A stretch of 64,000 bases of DNA. Source: Gamsiella multidivaricata (taxonomy: Eukaryota; Mortierellomycota; Mortierellomycetes; Mortierellales; Mortierellaceae). Position numbers and translations under genes: made by a program. Every line of letters starts with the position of its first letter. Within the stretch, counting starts at the first letter, position 1. Under the pieces are notes generated by a model. The model was given only the letters and a program-made list of their open reading frames with translations, did not search any database and was not told the origin of the DNA. The stretch is taken from contig NW_026251739.1 of the NCBI RefSeq assembly GCF_025024155.1, positions 326,660 through 390,659 of the forward strand, in the 5' to 3' direction. Shown piece after piece: positions 33,119 through 44,736 of this stretch.

Positions 33119-35393
33119 TTATTTGATTGGCTTCAGCACGCGCTCGATCCGATCTATCACACAGGAACGGCCAAGGGTTGCTAGGGTCTCCGGCACTCCT
33201 GCACCAACCTATAACAATAAGCAATAGAAATCATAAGATTCACAAAGGATCTTTAAGTTGAGATATATAAAGATAAAACGCGTTTGTTAATTTACCTTGA
33301 CGCCAGAAACAGTATATCGAAGTGCGTTCATGACCACCGGCAGCTTCAGTTTCTGTTCGTCCGCAATTGACTTCAAAACTTGTTTGGCCTCTTCCTTGTC
33401 AAGTTTAGCATCTCCAGCAGCCTTGAGGCGGTCTAGCGCTATGGGCAATACTGTACGCAAAGTCTCGTCTCCAATCTTAGTGCGATAAGCGACTGATTCG
33501 TCCGAACTGTAGCTGGGAGCCCTGAAATAGTATCCGCACAATGCTGGCACATCGTGAAGGTTCTTGATCCGTTCCTTCAGGGTGCTGATGACCTGTGCAA
33601 TATAGTCATTCGAATACTCCTTGGCAAGTGGTCCTAAGTCAGCCTCAATCTTGGGCCGAAGCATGGCGGCCATTCCCTCGAGTCCTGACTGCGTTTCCGC
33701 CCTGCGTAAAAGATGCATCTTGTTGATCCAATCCAGTTTTTCACGCAGCACAACTGCATTTGATTGCTGAATGTTCTTTAATGAAAACTAGCGAAAAAGA
33801 AGATAAGATAGGATGTGTAAACTGTTGCCAATTTAAGTTCATGTTCATTCAGAATCGCTAAGATACTTACTGCTGCTGTCAAGCTGTCCATGTCGAATAT
33901 CTCCTCAGTCGTTCCTGGATGCCATCCTAGAAGAGCGACAAAGTTGACAACCGCCTCTGGAAAGTATCCTTTGTCCTACGAACAGAATATAAGTACACAT
34001 CAGACGCGTCATTAGATGGACTCGATCTATGACACTTGGCTTACGACAAAGACCAGTTACGATGCCGTACCCTGTAGTCTTCGACATTTACATCTCCTGA
34101 GCGCTTTGACAGTTTCGACTTGTCGGGGTTCAACAGCAGCGGAACATGAGCAAACTTGGGTACTTCCCAACCAAACATTTGGTAGAGCAGCACATGCTTA
34201 GGCGCTGATGGGAGCCATTCCTATATACCGCAGAGATAAGCGTAATTAAGGAAAAACATCAAGCCATACATCTACATTTCAGTATAGCAGTTGATCCATG
34301 TTACCTGGCCACGGATGACATGTGTAATACCCATGACGTGGTCGTCGACAACATTTGCAAGGTGATATGTTGGATAGCCATCGCTCTTCATCAATACAGA
34401 GTCGTCCACTTCTTTGTTCGAAAACTCAACTTTTCCATGGACTTCATCCGTGACAGTAGTCTTTCCATCTGGAACCTGTCAATTAGATAATTTGGATTAG
34501 TAATACATTATGCTCCACATAGCTAATCCGGGCATCAGATACAGTCCTCAGCGCTGAATGTACCTTCATCCTGACAACGAATGCCTCTCCATTGTCTACT
34601 CGTTCCTGTGATTCCTGTTTACTCAGCATCGCACACTTACGATCATAAGATGCTGTCCTTCCAGCCTTCTGTGCCTCAAGACGAACAAGCGACAATCGCT
34701 CCGGAGTGCAAAAGCATCGATAGGCATGGTCATGCTCGATAAGGGCGTCCGCATGTTTTCTGTATAGATCTAGCCGTTCCGACTAAGAGCAATCGTGGTA
34801 CAAATCAAAGCCTGTAATTCATTTCCGAGCAGAATTAGAGTGCTTTAAATGGCAGCAATTGAAGCCTACCTGGTGATAGGGCTTGTGAGGTCCCCCGATG
34901 CCTGGACCCTCATCAAACTTGACACCTGCCCATTCCATTGCCCGAATCAAACTTTCTGCTGCGCCAGGCACATATCGCGTCTATGTGCGAACATAGTTGG
35001 ATGATAAGCATGCAGGCGTCGCTGTTGAAAAAGGGCGAGATACTACGACCGAAAGCCAGGGGTTAATACCTGATCTGTGTCTTCGATTCGGAGGATACAT
35101 TTTCCTCCGTTCTGTCGTGCTAGGAGATAGTTATAGACTGCCGTGCGGAGACCCCCAAGATGAAGATATCCTGTTGGCGAGGGAGCGAACCGTACTCGAG
35201 TTATTTGTGAGGTATCCTGCACTGTAGCCGTTCCTGAATTAGAATATGTCCTGTGAAAACGTGGTGCGAAAGAGTGAGGGCGGTTGCTTGCCACTAAGGC
35301 AACGCCTCTGTGCACATACACATGCACATGCATTGCTTGTGAGTTACATGAGAGGAGTACTCGAGACAAGAGTCGATTTGAATGACACAGCAT
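33119..35393 (-). CDS. MSE1: Mitochondrial glutamyl-tRNA synthetase (EARS2/Mse1)
   Basis: Charges mitochondrial tRNA-Glu, and possibly tRNA-Gln before amidation. Exons, right to left: 35070-35393, 34870-34980, 34564-34782, 34305-34475, 34071-34220, 33871-33975, 33296-33787, 33119-33208, giving 553 residues. The first 60 residues are basic, Ser-rich and lack acids until late, as in a mitochondrial presequence. Class I signatures: HIGH variant in [17 protein letters not shown] (about 69-85) and KMSKS variant in [16 protein letters not shown]. Also seen: [10 protein letters not shown] and [20 protein letters not shown], typical of GluRS. All introns are phase 0. An in-frame ATG at 35465 could add 24 residues; I prefer 35393 because the product then begins with a presequence-like segment. 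Head-to-head with the LYR gene, 97 bp apart. Confidence 0.94.
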
Positions 35394-35490
35394 GTCGAAG
35401 TCGACTTCGGAGGGGACAGGAAGGTTGATCGCAGCGCACGGTTTAGTCCTGCGAGCCGTTTTCATCGATCTGTGGGACTGTCGGGCAGAA

Positions 35491-36168
35491 ATGAATTCGC
35501 CCTCTTCTTTCCTTCATCTAATGCCACGGATACCATGCAATGTTGCCGCTAGCCTACCGCGCAAGTTGGGTCCAGCTCCGGGGCCACTTCCCAGGATATT
35601 CAACCCAACTCGTGCGGATGCTCGCTCTCTCTTTCGGCAACTTTGGCGTGCGGGCAGCCTTTCAGTCATGTATACCAATCCTGGGCGCGATATGGTCCGA
35701 AAAAAAATCAGGGAAGCGTTTGAAGAGTCTAGGACGCAGCCAAAGACAGATACCAAGGCAATCAGGGAACAGTGGATACGAGGTATGATGGATATGTCCT
35801 TTTATTCTGCAATTGCAACGACTCAGCTCTGACACCCTTTGTTGCTTTATGTTATTTGGTTAGCACGGAACACCAAATTTTTCTTCGAAGTTGCCTCCAC
35901 ACGATTCGGTATCGAACACTCTATAATAAGCAACCTTACCAGGATAGCTGCAGAAAACAGTCGAGGGTAGGTATTTGACGTCAACTGTAACAGTTCACCG
36001 GTTCAGATCGAGGCCTCTAATTCATTCGTGCTTCCCTCTGCTTGCCTACCTTATAGAACATTTCGTGTTCAAAAAGCGAAGCTTCATAACGCGCAGAAAG
36101 AAGTGACAGAGGAGTACGACAGTGTCATACGCGCACTAAACGATTCCATGCGTCTTAGTCTGCGGTAA
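35491..36168 (+). CDS. LYR-domain protein, probably mitochondrial
   Basis: Complex-1 LYR family: small helical mitochondrial proteins that help Fe-S delivery or assembly of respiratory complexes, often with acyl carrier protein. Exons 35491-35782, 35864-35966 and 36057-36168 give 168 residues. An Arg/Pro-rich N-terminus without acids (about 1-35) looks like a presequence. The domain begins [13 protein letters not shown]; the LYR triplet reads LFR here, a tolerated change. A downstream helix has the conserved Phe-flanked pattern ([11 protein letters not shown]), and the protein continues with helices ending [12 protein letters not shown]. An in-frame ATG at 35521 is an alternative start, and the frame stays open upstream to 35392. 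Which LYR subfamily this is I cannot say. Promoter shared with the mitochondrial Glu-tRNA synthetase gene. Confidence 0.75.
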
Positions 36169-36401
36169 CACTCCCACGCCGTCTACCTAGTATAGCGTAT
36201 CTTTTTTTTTGTTTTTTTATTAAAGAGCTATGGAGCAATGTTGCAGGTTCAAATCCTGCTGAATGTTTGCGCTGCCGGAGTGTATTATTGTGTTTGTGGC
36301 TTCATGATCACTAGTCACAAAAAAAAAAGAGTAGAAAATAAACCTTGTAGCTTTTGATGTTGATTGCCACCACCATCACCACACCCAACACAAATACGAC
36401 A

Positions 36402-38683
36402 ATGCCGAAGCCAAAGGGGAAGCGACCAACTGCTGAAAAGAAGTTCGACGGCGGTGGTAGCCGAATTAAAGCTGTGAACACCTGGGATGAAATGGAACAT
36501 GATTCAGAGGATGAATGTAAGCAAAGGTTTATTTTTTTGGTCCGCGCTAGAGACAAATATGTATTGTGTTGTGGAATTCTTTCACTAACAACTTGAAGCA
36601 TTCTATAGTTCACGACAGCCGCGGCTCTATTCTTTTGGATCACGAACAGGATCTAGAGCGTCGTCAGTACGATGAGTATGAGGGCAGCGAAGAGGAAGTT
36701 TTTGGTTTAGAAGGCGATGAAGACGACGAGGAGGATCTCAGCGACCTGGATGCCGACCTTGATCGTAAAGATGATGAGGAAGAGTTGGATCTCGATAGTA
36801 AGTTAACGACTGTACTTAAGGCTTTATGGCTCATCATCGCTGTCACCATATCTGGCCATTTACCGATTATCGCAACTATTTCTTTCTTTCTTTCTTTATT
36901 TTTTTCATTAGAGACATCCTGGGGTAAAACCAAGCGCAGTTACTATAACGCCGATGAAATCGAGTCTGATGACGAAACTGCCAAGGCAGAAGAGGAGGAA
37001 GCCCTGAGGCTGCAAAAGAAGCGCCTGGCCGAAATGTCAGAGGAGGATTTCGCTCCTGAAGAGGAAGAGACTGCCTGGGGAGCTGCTGCTGGACGTGGTG
37101 CATTAGGCGACAAAGATGCAGACCGTGCACTAGTGGAGGGCTTTGAGAAGGAGTTGCAGGGGATTGATTTGTTGAAGGCCAAACAAGGAGGTGTTGTTGT
37201 CGAAAAGATTGCAAAGGCTGGCATCAGCAAACTGTCCAAACAGGAGATCTTGAAGGTGCTTCAGAACCAGAGCCCAGAATTGCTTGATTTGGTGGAGGAA
37301 TTCAAGGAGAAGATCGAGATATTGCAAGCTATCGCAGAATTACTTCAGCTTACCAGCTCACTCTCTAAGCCCTACCCTGACGACAAGGCGCCGATGCCCT
37401 TCCTTCACCTGAAATACCAGACCCTGATCAGTTACCTCACCAATATCGCCTTTTATATCACACTCAAGACGACACCGGAGACAGACTCTACGGATCTCAC
37501 AAATCATCCTGTCATCGATGCACTGTACGAGCTGAAGAAGGCGATTGTCAAGTTAGAGAAGATGGAAAAGAAGAAGGCGATCGCTGATAGCATGGAGGAA
37601 CTCTTAGAGGTCTTGGAGAATGGTGGCGAATCAGACGCAGATACGGATGAGGAGGACGAGGAAGAGATACGGCGTTTGATGGAGAAAAAAGCCAATGCAC
37701 GGAAAGTTTCCGTGAAGGGTAAGAAACTCCAGAATGAGGCTAACAGCAAGACAGCAAGGAAGACCGCTAAGTCAAAGGAATTCGAATATAACGTGGATTT
37801 CGAGGAAGAATTCGTATCACACAGCAAAAAGTCCAAGAAGGACGCCAAGTCAATATCGACTGACAAGAAGCGCCGGATGGAAAGTGATTATGGCGATCTG
37901 GATGAGTTGCTGGATGTGGATCTGGAGGACAAGGCACAAAAGAAGCGATCCCTTCGAGATTATGTCGCTAAGCTGGATCAAAACGCCAACAAGCGATCCA
38001 AAATTCTTAAAGGCTCCGGTGACACCGATATCCCATACCGCGAGAAGTTCAAGGATCGTCAAGAGCAAATGAAGAGACAGGCAGTCAAGAGTGCACCCGC
38101 ACCCGAGAACACAGAGCTGGACGACCTGGAGTGGGACGCCAAGGATATGGCCGACGCACGTCGTGTGGGCAGCGGAGACAATGATGATATCTTTAGCGAC
38201 GGTGAAATGCCTGGGCGTGGTGGACGTGGTGGACGTGGCCAGGAGGAGCGGGAGGGTGTGGACTATTACCAGGAGGTGATTAATGCCAAGGAGGCCAAGA
38301 AGGCTGCCCGCAAGGCTTTGAACGAAAGTTTGGAGAAGAGGTACTATTGTACTTGCAACTATTCCTGTACTGCGCTGTTCTTGTGTGAAATCTGGTCTAA
38401 CCTATTACTTGACTTTTTTACATACAGCACGTCATTCGAAGATACCAGCATCGATCCCAGCGACAAGCGCTCGATTTCATGGCAAATCCTCAAGAACAAG
38501 GGTCTCACTCCTCATCGGAAGAAAGAGCAGCGCAACCCAAGAGTCAAGCACAGGAACAAGTACGAGGCGGCCAAGAAGAAGATCAAGTCCGTCAAGCGTG
38601 TCTTCACCAGACTGGAGGGTGCGTACGGAGGAGAGAAGACTGGTATCAAGACCGGTCTCGCACGCAGTGTCAAGTTCTCTTGA
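36402..38683 (+). CDS. UTP3: Sas10/Utp3 small-subunit processome protein
   Basis: U3 snoRNP/SSU-processome component for 18S rRNA processing in the nucleolus; named in yeast for silencing effects. Exons 36402-36516, 36609-36797, 36912-38340 and 38428-38683 give 662 residues. N-terminus: KGKRPTAEKKF, then long acidic Asp/Glu stretches and TSWGKTKRSYYNAD. The central Sas10/Utp3/C1D domain is seen from about ELLDLVEEFKEKIEILQAI to TNIAFYITLKT. The C-terminal Sas10 signature is SISWQILKNKGLTPHRKKEQ followed by RNPRVKHRNKYEAAKKK. An RGG-like run (GRGGRGGRGQ) occurs near the end. The last intron (38341-38427) is in frame and has no stop, so an unspliced product would carry 29 extra residues; conservation supports splicing. 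Confidence 0.93.
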
Positions 38684-39313
38684 AAGAGCAATTTCGCGTT
38701 CCATTCATAATAAACCGCATAGACAGCATCGTATTATCATCATCGATATCATTGATTAGACTCTCTCTCCCCAGCTCGCTGATCCAGGGGTAGACAATCA
38801 CGTGAACCTGCACGTACATACGATAAGCAGGTACAGGAGACATACTGGGGATGGTTCTTTTCAGTTTTTCCTTCCGCTTCTTCTTCTCTTCTACCTCCAC
38901 CTGCTTGTCCATTCCACCAGCTGCAGCACTTTGCTGATCTTACCGTCGGTCCTTACCCTTGTCCATATTGTTACGCATTCGAACAACTTTAGTTTGATTC
39001 TTGTTATTTATTTGGTGAGTAGATGCAAGGGGAAGATTAATATGGTCCCTGTAAAACTTGCTTTGGACCATGGCATGCCACGCGCGTGTTTATTTTTTTC
39101 TATAATTTGGATCACCGGGGCGAAATCTCCTTCCTGCAGTCGGTGCTGCTTTTCTCTCTCCTACGTCTGCAACACAGCCTCAACTCACTCTCAACCGTTT
39201 TTCTGACTCACAGGCACAAGGAATCTACTCTGGACCAGACCCTTTTTGTACAATCGCTTGATTCTTGCACTCAACCCTTTTCACGGCCCGACTCGATTGT
39301 ATAACTCAACAAA
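38684..39313. other. Intergenic UTP3 to DNM1
   Basis: No gene. An AATAA motif follows UTP3 near 38708. The remainder is pyrimidine-rich leader and promoter for DNM1, ending CTCAACAAAATG. Confidence 0.5.
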
Positions 39314-42300
39314 ATGAATGACTTGATTCCGCTCGTTAACAAGCTTCAGGATGTCTTCAACACCATCGGAAGCGACCAGATCGACTTGCCCCAGATTGTC
39401 GTTGTCGGATCCCAGTCGTCTGGAAAATCGTCTGTCCTAGAGACCATTGTCCAGAAGGACTTTTTGCCAAGAGGCAATGGCGTTGTCACTCGTCGTCCTT
39501 TGGTCCTGCAGCTTGTCAACACGCACATTAGAAATATGCCACCTACGTCAGGTTCCTCGGAAAGCACACTGAACGATGCCCCTGACCGTGCAGAGTTCCT
39601 GCATTTGCCCAACAAGCAGTTCTTCGACTTTGAAGAGGTCCGGAAGGAGATTGAAGTCGAGACAGCCCGTGTTGCTGGGCAGAACAAGGCTATTTCAAGG
39701 ACGCCTATCCACCTCAAGATCTTTTCCAAGAACGTCTTGAACCTGACCCTTGTCGACTTGCCAGGAGTGACGAAGGTACGAATTTTTGTTCTCGGCATTA
39801 TCATATTCCTCTGCTTGGCTGTGTAGCCCTGTGTCTTTTAAGAGTCATTCTGCTCAACTTATTGCGTTCTCTTTCATCATATCAATCTAATCATGCTAGA
39901 TTCCTGTTGGTATGTGCCTTCATCAACATGGGCATAGATTGCCCTTATGCCTTTGGTAGTTACGGCTGGGCGGTTTACTATTTTATTTCCTTTTCCGTTT
40001 TCCCTGATTGGTGTTTCTGTTTCCAAATTTCGTCTCCGACTCGACAATCAATTAGGTGACCAACCCACCGATATTGAGAAGCAGACCCGCAATCTGATCC
40101 TAGACTACATTCTCAAGCCCAACAGGTGAGTGTAGGAATGCAAATTTTTACTGTCCATGCTCCTACTATATTTGTCTGGAGGCAATGATGGAATTGCGAC
40201 GACAGTAATACTGACGTTTCCTTGCTGTCTTATGTTTGTGTTCTAGTGTCATTCTTGCTGTGTCACCTGCCAATGTCGACCTTGCCAACTCGGACAGTCT
40301 CAAGCTTGCGCGTCAGGTGGATCCTGAAGCAAAGCGCACGATCGGTGTCTTGACGAAGCTGGATCTCATGGATGCAGGAACCAACTCGCTCGACATCCTC
40401 TCTGGACGAGCGTATCCCATTAAGCTGGGTTTCATCGGCGTCGTCAATAGAAGTCAGGCGGATATCCAGAACAACAAGCCCATGGCTGATGCCTTTAAGA
40501 GCGAAACTGAGTTCTTTCAAAATCACCCAGCCTATCGTGCAATTGCTCATCGCTGCGGTACAACCTTTTTGGCTAAGACGCTCAATACGGTATGTCTATC
40601 ATAATGATGCTATCAGCATATCAGTATAGCGATTTGATGAACAACTCAACAAGGCGTCACTCACACTCGTCTTCATGCTCTCTAGATTTTGATGAACCAC
40701 ATTCGTGACAAACTGCCAGATATCAAAGCCAAGCTGAACTCATTGATTGGACAGACCCAGCAAGAACTGACCTCATACGGAGATCCATCATTTACCGGCA
40801 CGGCCCACAGAGTAAGGCTACGTTATTGATCGATCACCCCCGCGTTTTTTGACACTGAATGCGAACCGGACACCTAACCTCCGTTGCTTTATTTTCTAAT
40901 ATAGGGCACATTGATCCTGCAATTGCTAACTAAATTTGCGAGCGACTTTGTTGCTGCCATTGACGGAACTTCTGCGGACATTTCGACAAAGGAGTTGTGC
41001 GGAGGCGCAAGAATTTATTACATCTTCAATAACGTCTTTGGCGCTGCCCTCGACTCTGTGAACCCATGCGAGAACTTGTCCGTGCAGGACATTCGCACCG
41101 CGATTCGCAACTCTACAGGACCCCGTCCTTCTCTGTTCGTACCAGAAATTGCATTCGATCTTTTGGTCAAGCCCCAGATCAAGCTCCTCGAGTCTCCAAG
41201 TTTGAGATGTGTTGAGCTCGCGTATGAAGAGCTGGTCAAGATTTGCCATAACTGTGGCGGAAAGGTAATTAATATCACTATGTTTTCTGATCTATAAATG
41301 GCGTTTGAGATCTATCCTGGACAATCTGATGCCAATATAGCTACAATCTTTTTAGAACCTCGTACGTTTCCCTAGATTTCACGCCAAGTTGATCGAGGTT
41401 GTGTCGGATCTTCTTCGCGAACGTTTGGGACCTACCTCGGAATATGTTGAGAGTTTGATCAGCATCCAGCGCTCGTATATCAATACCAATCACCCTGACT
41501 TCATTGGTGGTGGCGGGGCTATGTCTGCGCTCGAGAGGGCTTCTCAGAAGAAGAAGAAGAAGGAGATTGAACGGACAAGGAGGTTGAGCACCGTCAACAT
41601 GGTCCTCACTGGCAGCAGCGGCGACTCGCCCAGCACCCGGGAAGAGAATGGCGAAAAATCGGTTACCAGCGCTATGAACAACTTGACCGTCCAGGCTGCT
41701 GAAAGGGGTGACCGTGAGCGGGAGCGCGAGAGATCGGGCCACGTTTCGCAGCATGGTGGACCCAACAGCGGCTCGATCTCGTCTTTGAACGGATCGCCCC
41801 AGGGAGCGAACGCGGGAGGCAAAGACACTTTCTTGAACTACTTCTTCGGCGGGCCCCAACAGCGCATGGATCGCCCTGTTCTGGAAGAGAACGTCCATCG
41901 ATCGAGCAACGTCCACAATGTTGCAAAGGAAATGGTTATGCCCAAGACTGTCCTCGATGGCGAGCCCCTTGACTTTGACAAGAAGCTGGACCATATGACG
42001 GACACAGAGGAGTTTTTAAACCTGAATGAGCGTGAGGACATGGAAACCCAGCTCATCCGTAAGTTTCATGTTAACGGCTAGTTTCTTCATCCCGATGCTC
42101 TGGAGCAAGTTGACTAATTCATCATGCTGCTGATATGCCTTTTATCTCTTTCTAGGCTCCTTGATCGTATCGTACTTCAACATCACTCGTAAATCGATCC
42201 AGGATTTGGTTCCCAAGGCTGTCATGCACCTGCTTGTCAATTACTCGCGTGAGTCCGTGCAGAACCGCCTGGTTGCAACGCTGTACAAGGAAGAGCTGTT

Positions 42301-42409
42301 CAATGAATTGCTCCAGGAGGACGACAACCTGTGTGCGGAGCGTGCAAAGTGCAAGGCTATGCTCGACGTCTTTAAGAATGCTTTCACAATCATTAATGAG
42401 GCCATGTAG
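39314..42409 (+). CDS. DNM1: Dynamin-related GTPase Dnm1/Drp1
   Basis: Mechanochemical GTPase that constricts mitochondria and peroxisomes. Exons: 39314-39775, 39900-39909 (10 nt), 40056-40125, 40247-40589, 40686-40811, 40905-41264, 41356-42058, 42156-42409, giving 775 residues. GTPase motifs: G1 GSQSSGKS (32-39), switch I RRPLVLQL region, G3 DLPG before the microexon, G4 TKLD, and IGVVNRSQ. The middle/stalk domain follows. A variable insert B of about 130 residues (Lys-rich KKKKKE, then Ser/Gly/Arg-rich) replaces a PH domain, and the GED ends the protein ([20 protein letters not shown], then [20 protein letters not shown]). That GED wording and the insert fit Dnm1 rather than Vps1. The 10-nt exon encodes IPV plus one base and restores the invariant TKIPVGDQP. 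Very secure. Confidence 0.96.
39900..39909 (+). other. DNM1: 10-nt microexon of DNM1
   Basis: ATTCCTGTTG, preceded by CATGCTAG and followed by GTATGT. It supplies Ile-Pro-Val and the first base of Gly in the dynamin motif TK(V/I)PVGDQP. Without it the flanking exons do not join in frame and the motif is lost. Confidence 0.85.
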
Positions 42410-42552
42410 AGAAAATCATCCCCGCTCCTTTTTCTTCTTTGTTTCCGTTTGTCATCATAAATCATACATAAAGTCATTTTCTGCACGATTGTTGTACCAA
42501 ACTGTCAGAACAATAATGGCTCATGTTGATGAGGGCGCGGCTGGCATATGCC

Positions 42553-44558
42553 TCACGGCTTTATTAGAGAATTACCATTGATGTTGAACAGCTCCAGCGA
42601 TTTATCGCTTCTAATCCAATGCCGAAAGATATTACTGAATAGGCGCTCCTTGCTAGCAACATGATCCTTGGCAAGAGTCTTCCATTCGCCATAGGAAATA
42701 CTATCGGCCTTCAAAGATACCCTCATACTGCAAACAAGGTCGCGTTTCTCCATTCGCCTTGACGCTGACTCTGGAAGGCAGTTCCAAAGATCGGCGCTGC
42801 TTTTAAACATGTTGATTTTGCAGACCCTACTCCGGGACTTTGGCTGCAAAGGTTGCTTGGCCGAGGCCCCAGCTTTGCACCCATTGACAAGGACTTCTGC
42901 AGTCGATGGTTCAGAAGCAATCCATGAAATACCTATTTGAGCAGATTCAGCAACTTAGACACAGTAACAAGGGGCTGTCAAACTTCAGGAATTCATTTAA
43001 CAACGTACTTGTGGAGCAGGCAACGGGAGGGACCGTAATGCCTTCTTTTTCGCTTCGTGCTGATACCGCTTCCTTGCCAAATTCAAACGAGGCGGGGCTC
43101 TGGTAGACTTGAACCCGATGGAAATGATATGATCCGCTATCAGGATCAGATACAGCTGGGCCGGCTGTGCACTCGCAGCTCTTAATTCTCTCGTTTAGTG
43201 CCCTGTCCAGAGCAGTAGCATCAAATAGTTCACGAGCAATGACGGACTGTAGGTAGATCGACCCTAGAAACGGCGCCACCAATGCGGAAGTCAGTCCAAG
43301 GACATTCCAGCGCGCAATCTTGTCTGAGCAGGACATGGATGCTGTTGGTTCAGAGTCGACTCTTCCTGGTTTCGTCCGCAGCACGCCCACGGAATCATAG
43401 TCAATGCGCCCGCGTCGAAATCCAAGGGCGTGGTGGCATGTTTGTTGAGACTGTGTTGACCCGACTGAAGGCATATCCAGCTTTGTTTGTTTTGGAGGAG
43501 GAGGAGATGATAGATCTATAGCCTCAATCTCTGTCGAATCAAGTGGACGTTTCGTTCGTAAAGACTGGGCACCCTGATCATGCCCCTGCCTGTCTTCGAT
43601 TCCAGCTGGCGGTGCCTGTGCCTGTTGTGTCTTAACCCGTGCTTGCTGGCCGTTCATGAACGCGTTCCTGGACTCCTCTGTTTGGGTCTGAGCGAGACTG
43701 GATGTTGTAGCATCACCACCTGTCCATACATCGAACAAAGTAAAGACGCCAGTCAGCATATATATTAACACGAATATGGAACCTTTATCCCTCAGGATGA
43801 GATAGGTTGAGCTCCGCAAATAAATGATGCTTGGCTATTATACATACAGGGGGCTTGACTGACATAAAGATGAAACTGGGTCCTCGGATCCGCGAGCTGG
43901 AAAAGAGGTCCTTTGTTTAATGGAGTATCCTGATTCCCAAGGTATCGAAATCTGTTGGCCATGTTTTCGGGATAACTAATACAGGCTTGCATTTCCGAGA
44001 GGCACCACCTAATGTCAGAGAAGATGGCATCGAGATTAGCGATACCGCCGATAATAGTAGGAGATATCAAGGAACGAAGGTTTCATCTACACGTACTTGT
44101 TGAATCCTCGACGTGCTAGAACTTCCGCATGACAATCATTTACTAAATCACCCCGAGGACTCAGCTTGCCCTGAGGCAAACATCTACTTCCCGTACTATA
44201 GTTATTTCATAAAGATCTTTGTGCGTCAATTCCGTTGATCTGTTCCCCAGGATCATGCGGCATTATGGCGCTCCTTGAGTACAACTGCAAGTGTTAATTA
44301 CGCCAGTGATATACATTCGACCTCCCAGGATTCATCTGGCTCATCTGTGTTGTCCAGACATGTGCCGCCATTGATATCTGAGATCTTGCTCAAAGCCGGT
44401 GCGGTAGGAGTGGCAAGAACTATTCCCGCAAGTATAGTCCATTCTGCCTGGCCATTGCTCTTTCTGGATGGTTTTCCGTGCTTTGGCAGTCTATTGAACT
44501 GGTCATGGCACTCCCGTGCTATCCCATGAATCAATTCCTGCGATGGATACCGAGGCAT
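42553..44558 (-). CDS. TAD1: tRNA-specific adenosine deaminase Tad1/ADAT1
   Basis: Deaminates A37, next to the anticodon, of eukaryotic tRNA-Ala to inosine. Exons, right to left: 44302-44558, 44097-44195, 43848-44008, 43009-43719, 42553-42932, giving 535 residues. The deaminase domain of the ADAR type is spread over all exons: FNRLPKHGKP and EWTILAGIV near the N-terminus, the zinc/catalytic GDLVNDCHAEVLARRGF (His108, Glu110), SQAPCGGDA (zinc Cys), and SMSCSDKIARWNVLGLTSAL (zinc Cys). A Ser/Pro/Gln-rich insert of about 90 residues separates the two last cysteine motifs, as is common in fungal Tad1. Exon 4 must end at GTACGT for the protein to continue into ISWIASEPSTAEVLVNG. Head-to-head with PRP40 over 178 bp; convergent with DNM1, whose stop is 143 bp away. 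Confidence 0.92.
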
Positions 44559-44736
44559 TTCTTGGGTAAAAGTTCGGTGGAGAAAGAACGAGAAAGATAC
44601 CGTGGCGATGTTCAAATGTTGGTTGTTGCACGTGACTTTACTAGGAAAACTGAAGAAAAGGAAAGAAAGCAGATCAGGCCAAAGAACACGGCATCAACCA
44701 TCCAGCACCTCCCTCAACGATTGTTGTCCAGGAATC

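Noticed and set aside
36243..36259. tRNA T-arm-like sequence GCAGGTTCAAATCCTGC
   Set aside because: It has a perfect 5-bp stem and B-box-like loop, but the required acceptor, D-arm and anticodon arm are not found at the right distances upstream; a T-rich tract lies there instead.
38341..38427. Retained exon sequence in UTP3 (in-frame intron without stop)
   Set aside because: It has good donor and acceptor sites, is Cys/Tyr-rich unlike the charged flanks, and its removal joins conserved Sas10 sequence in phase.
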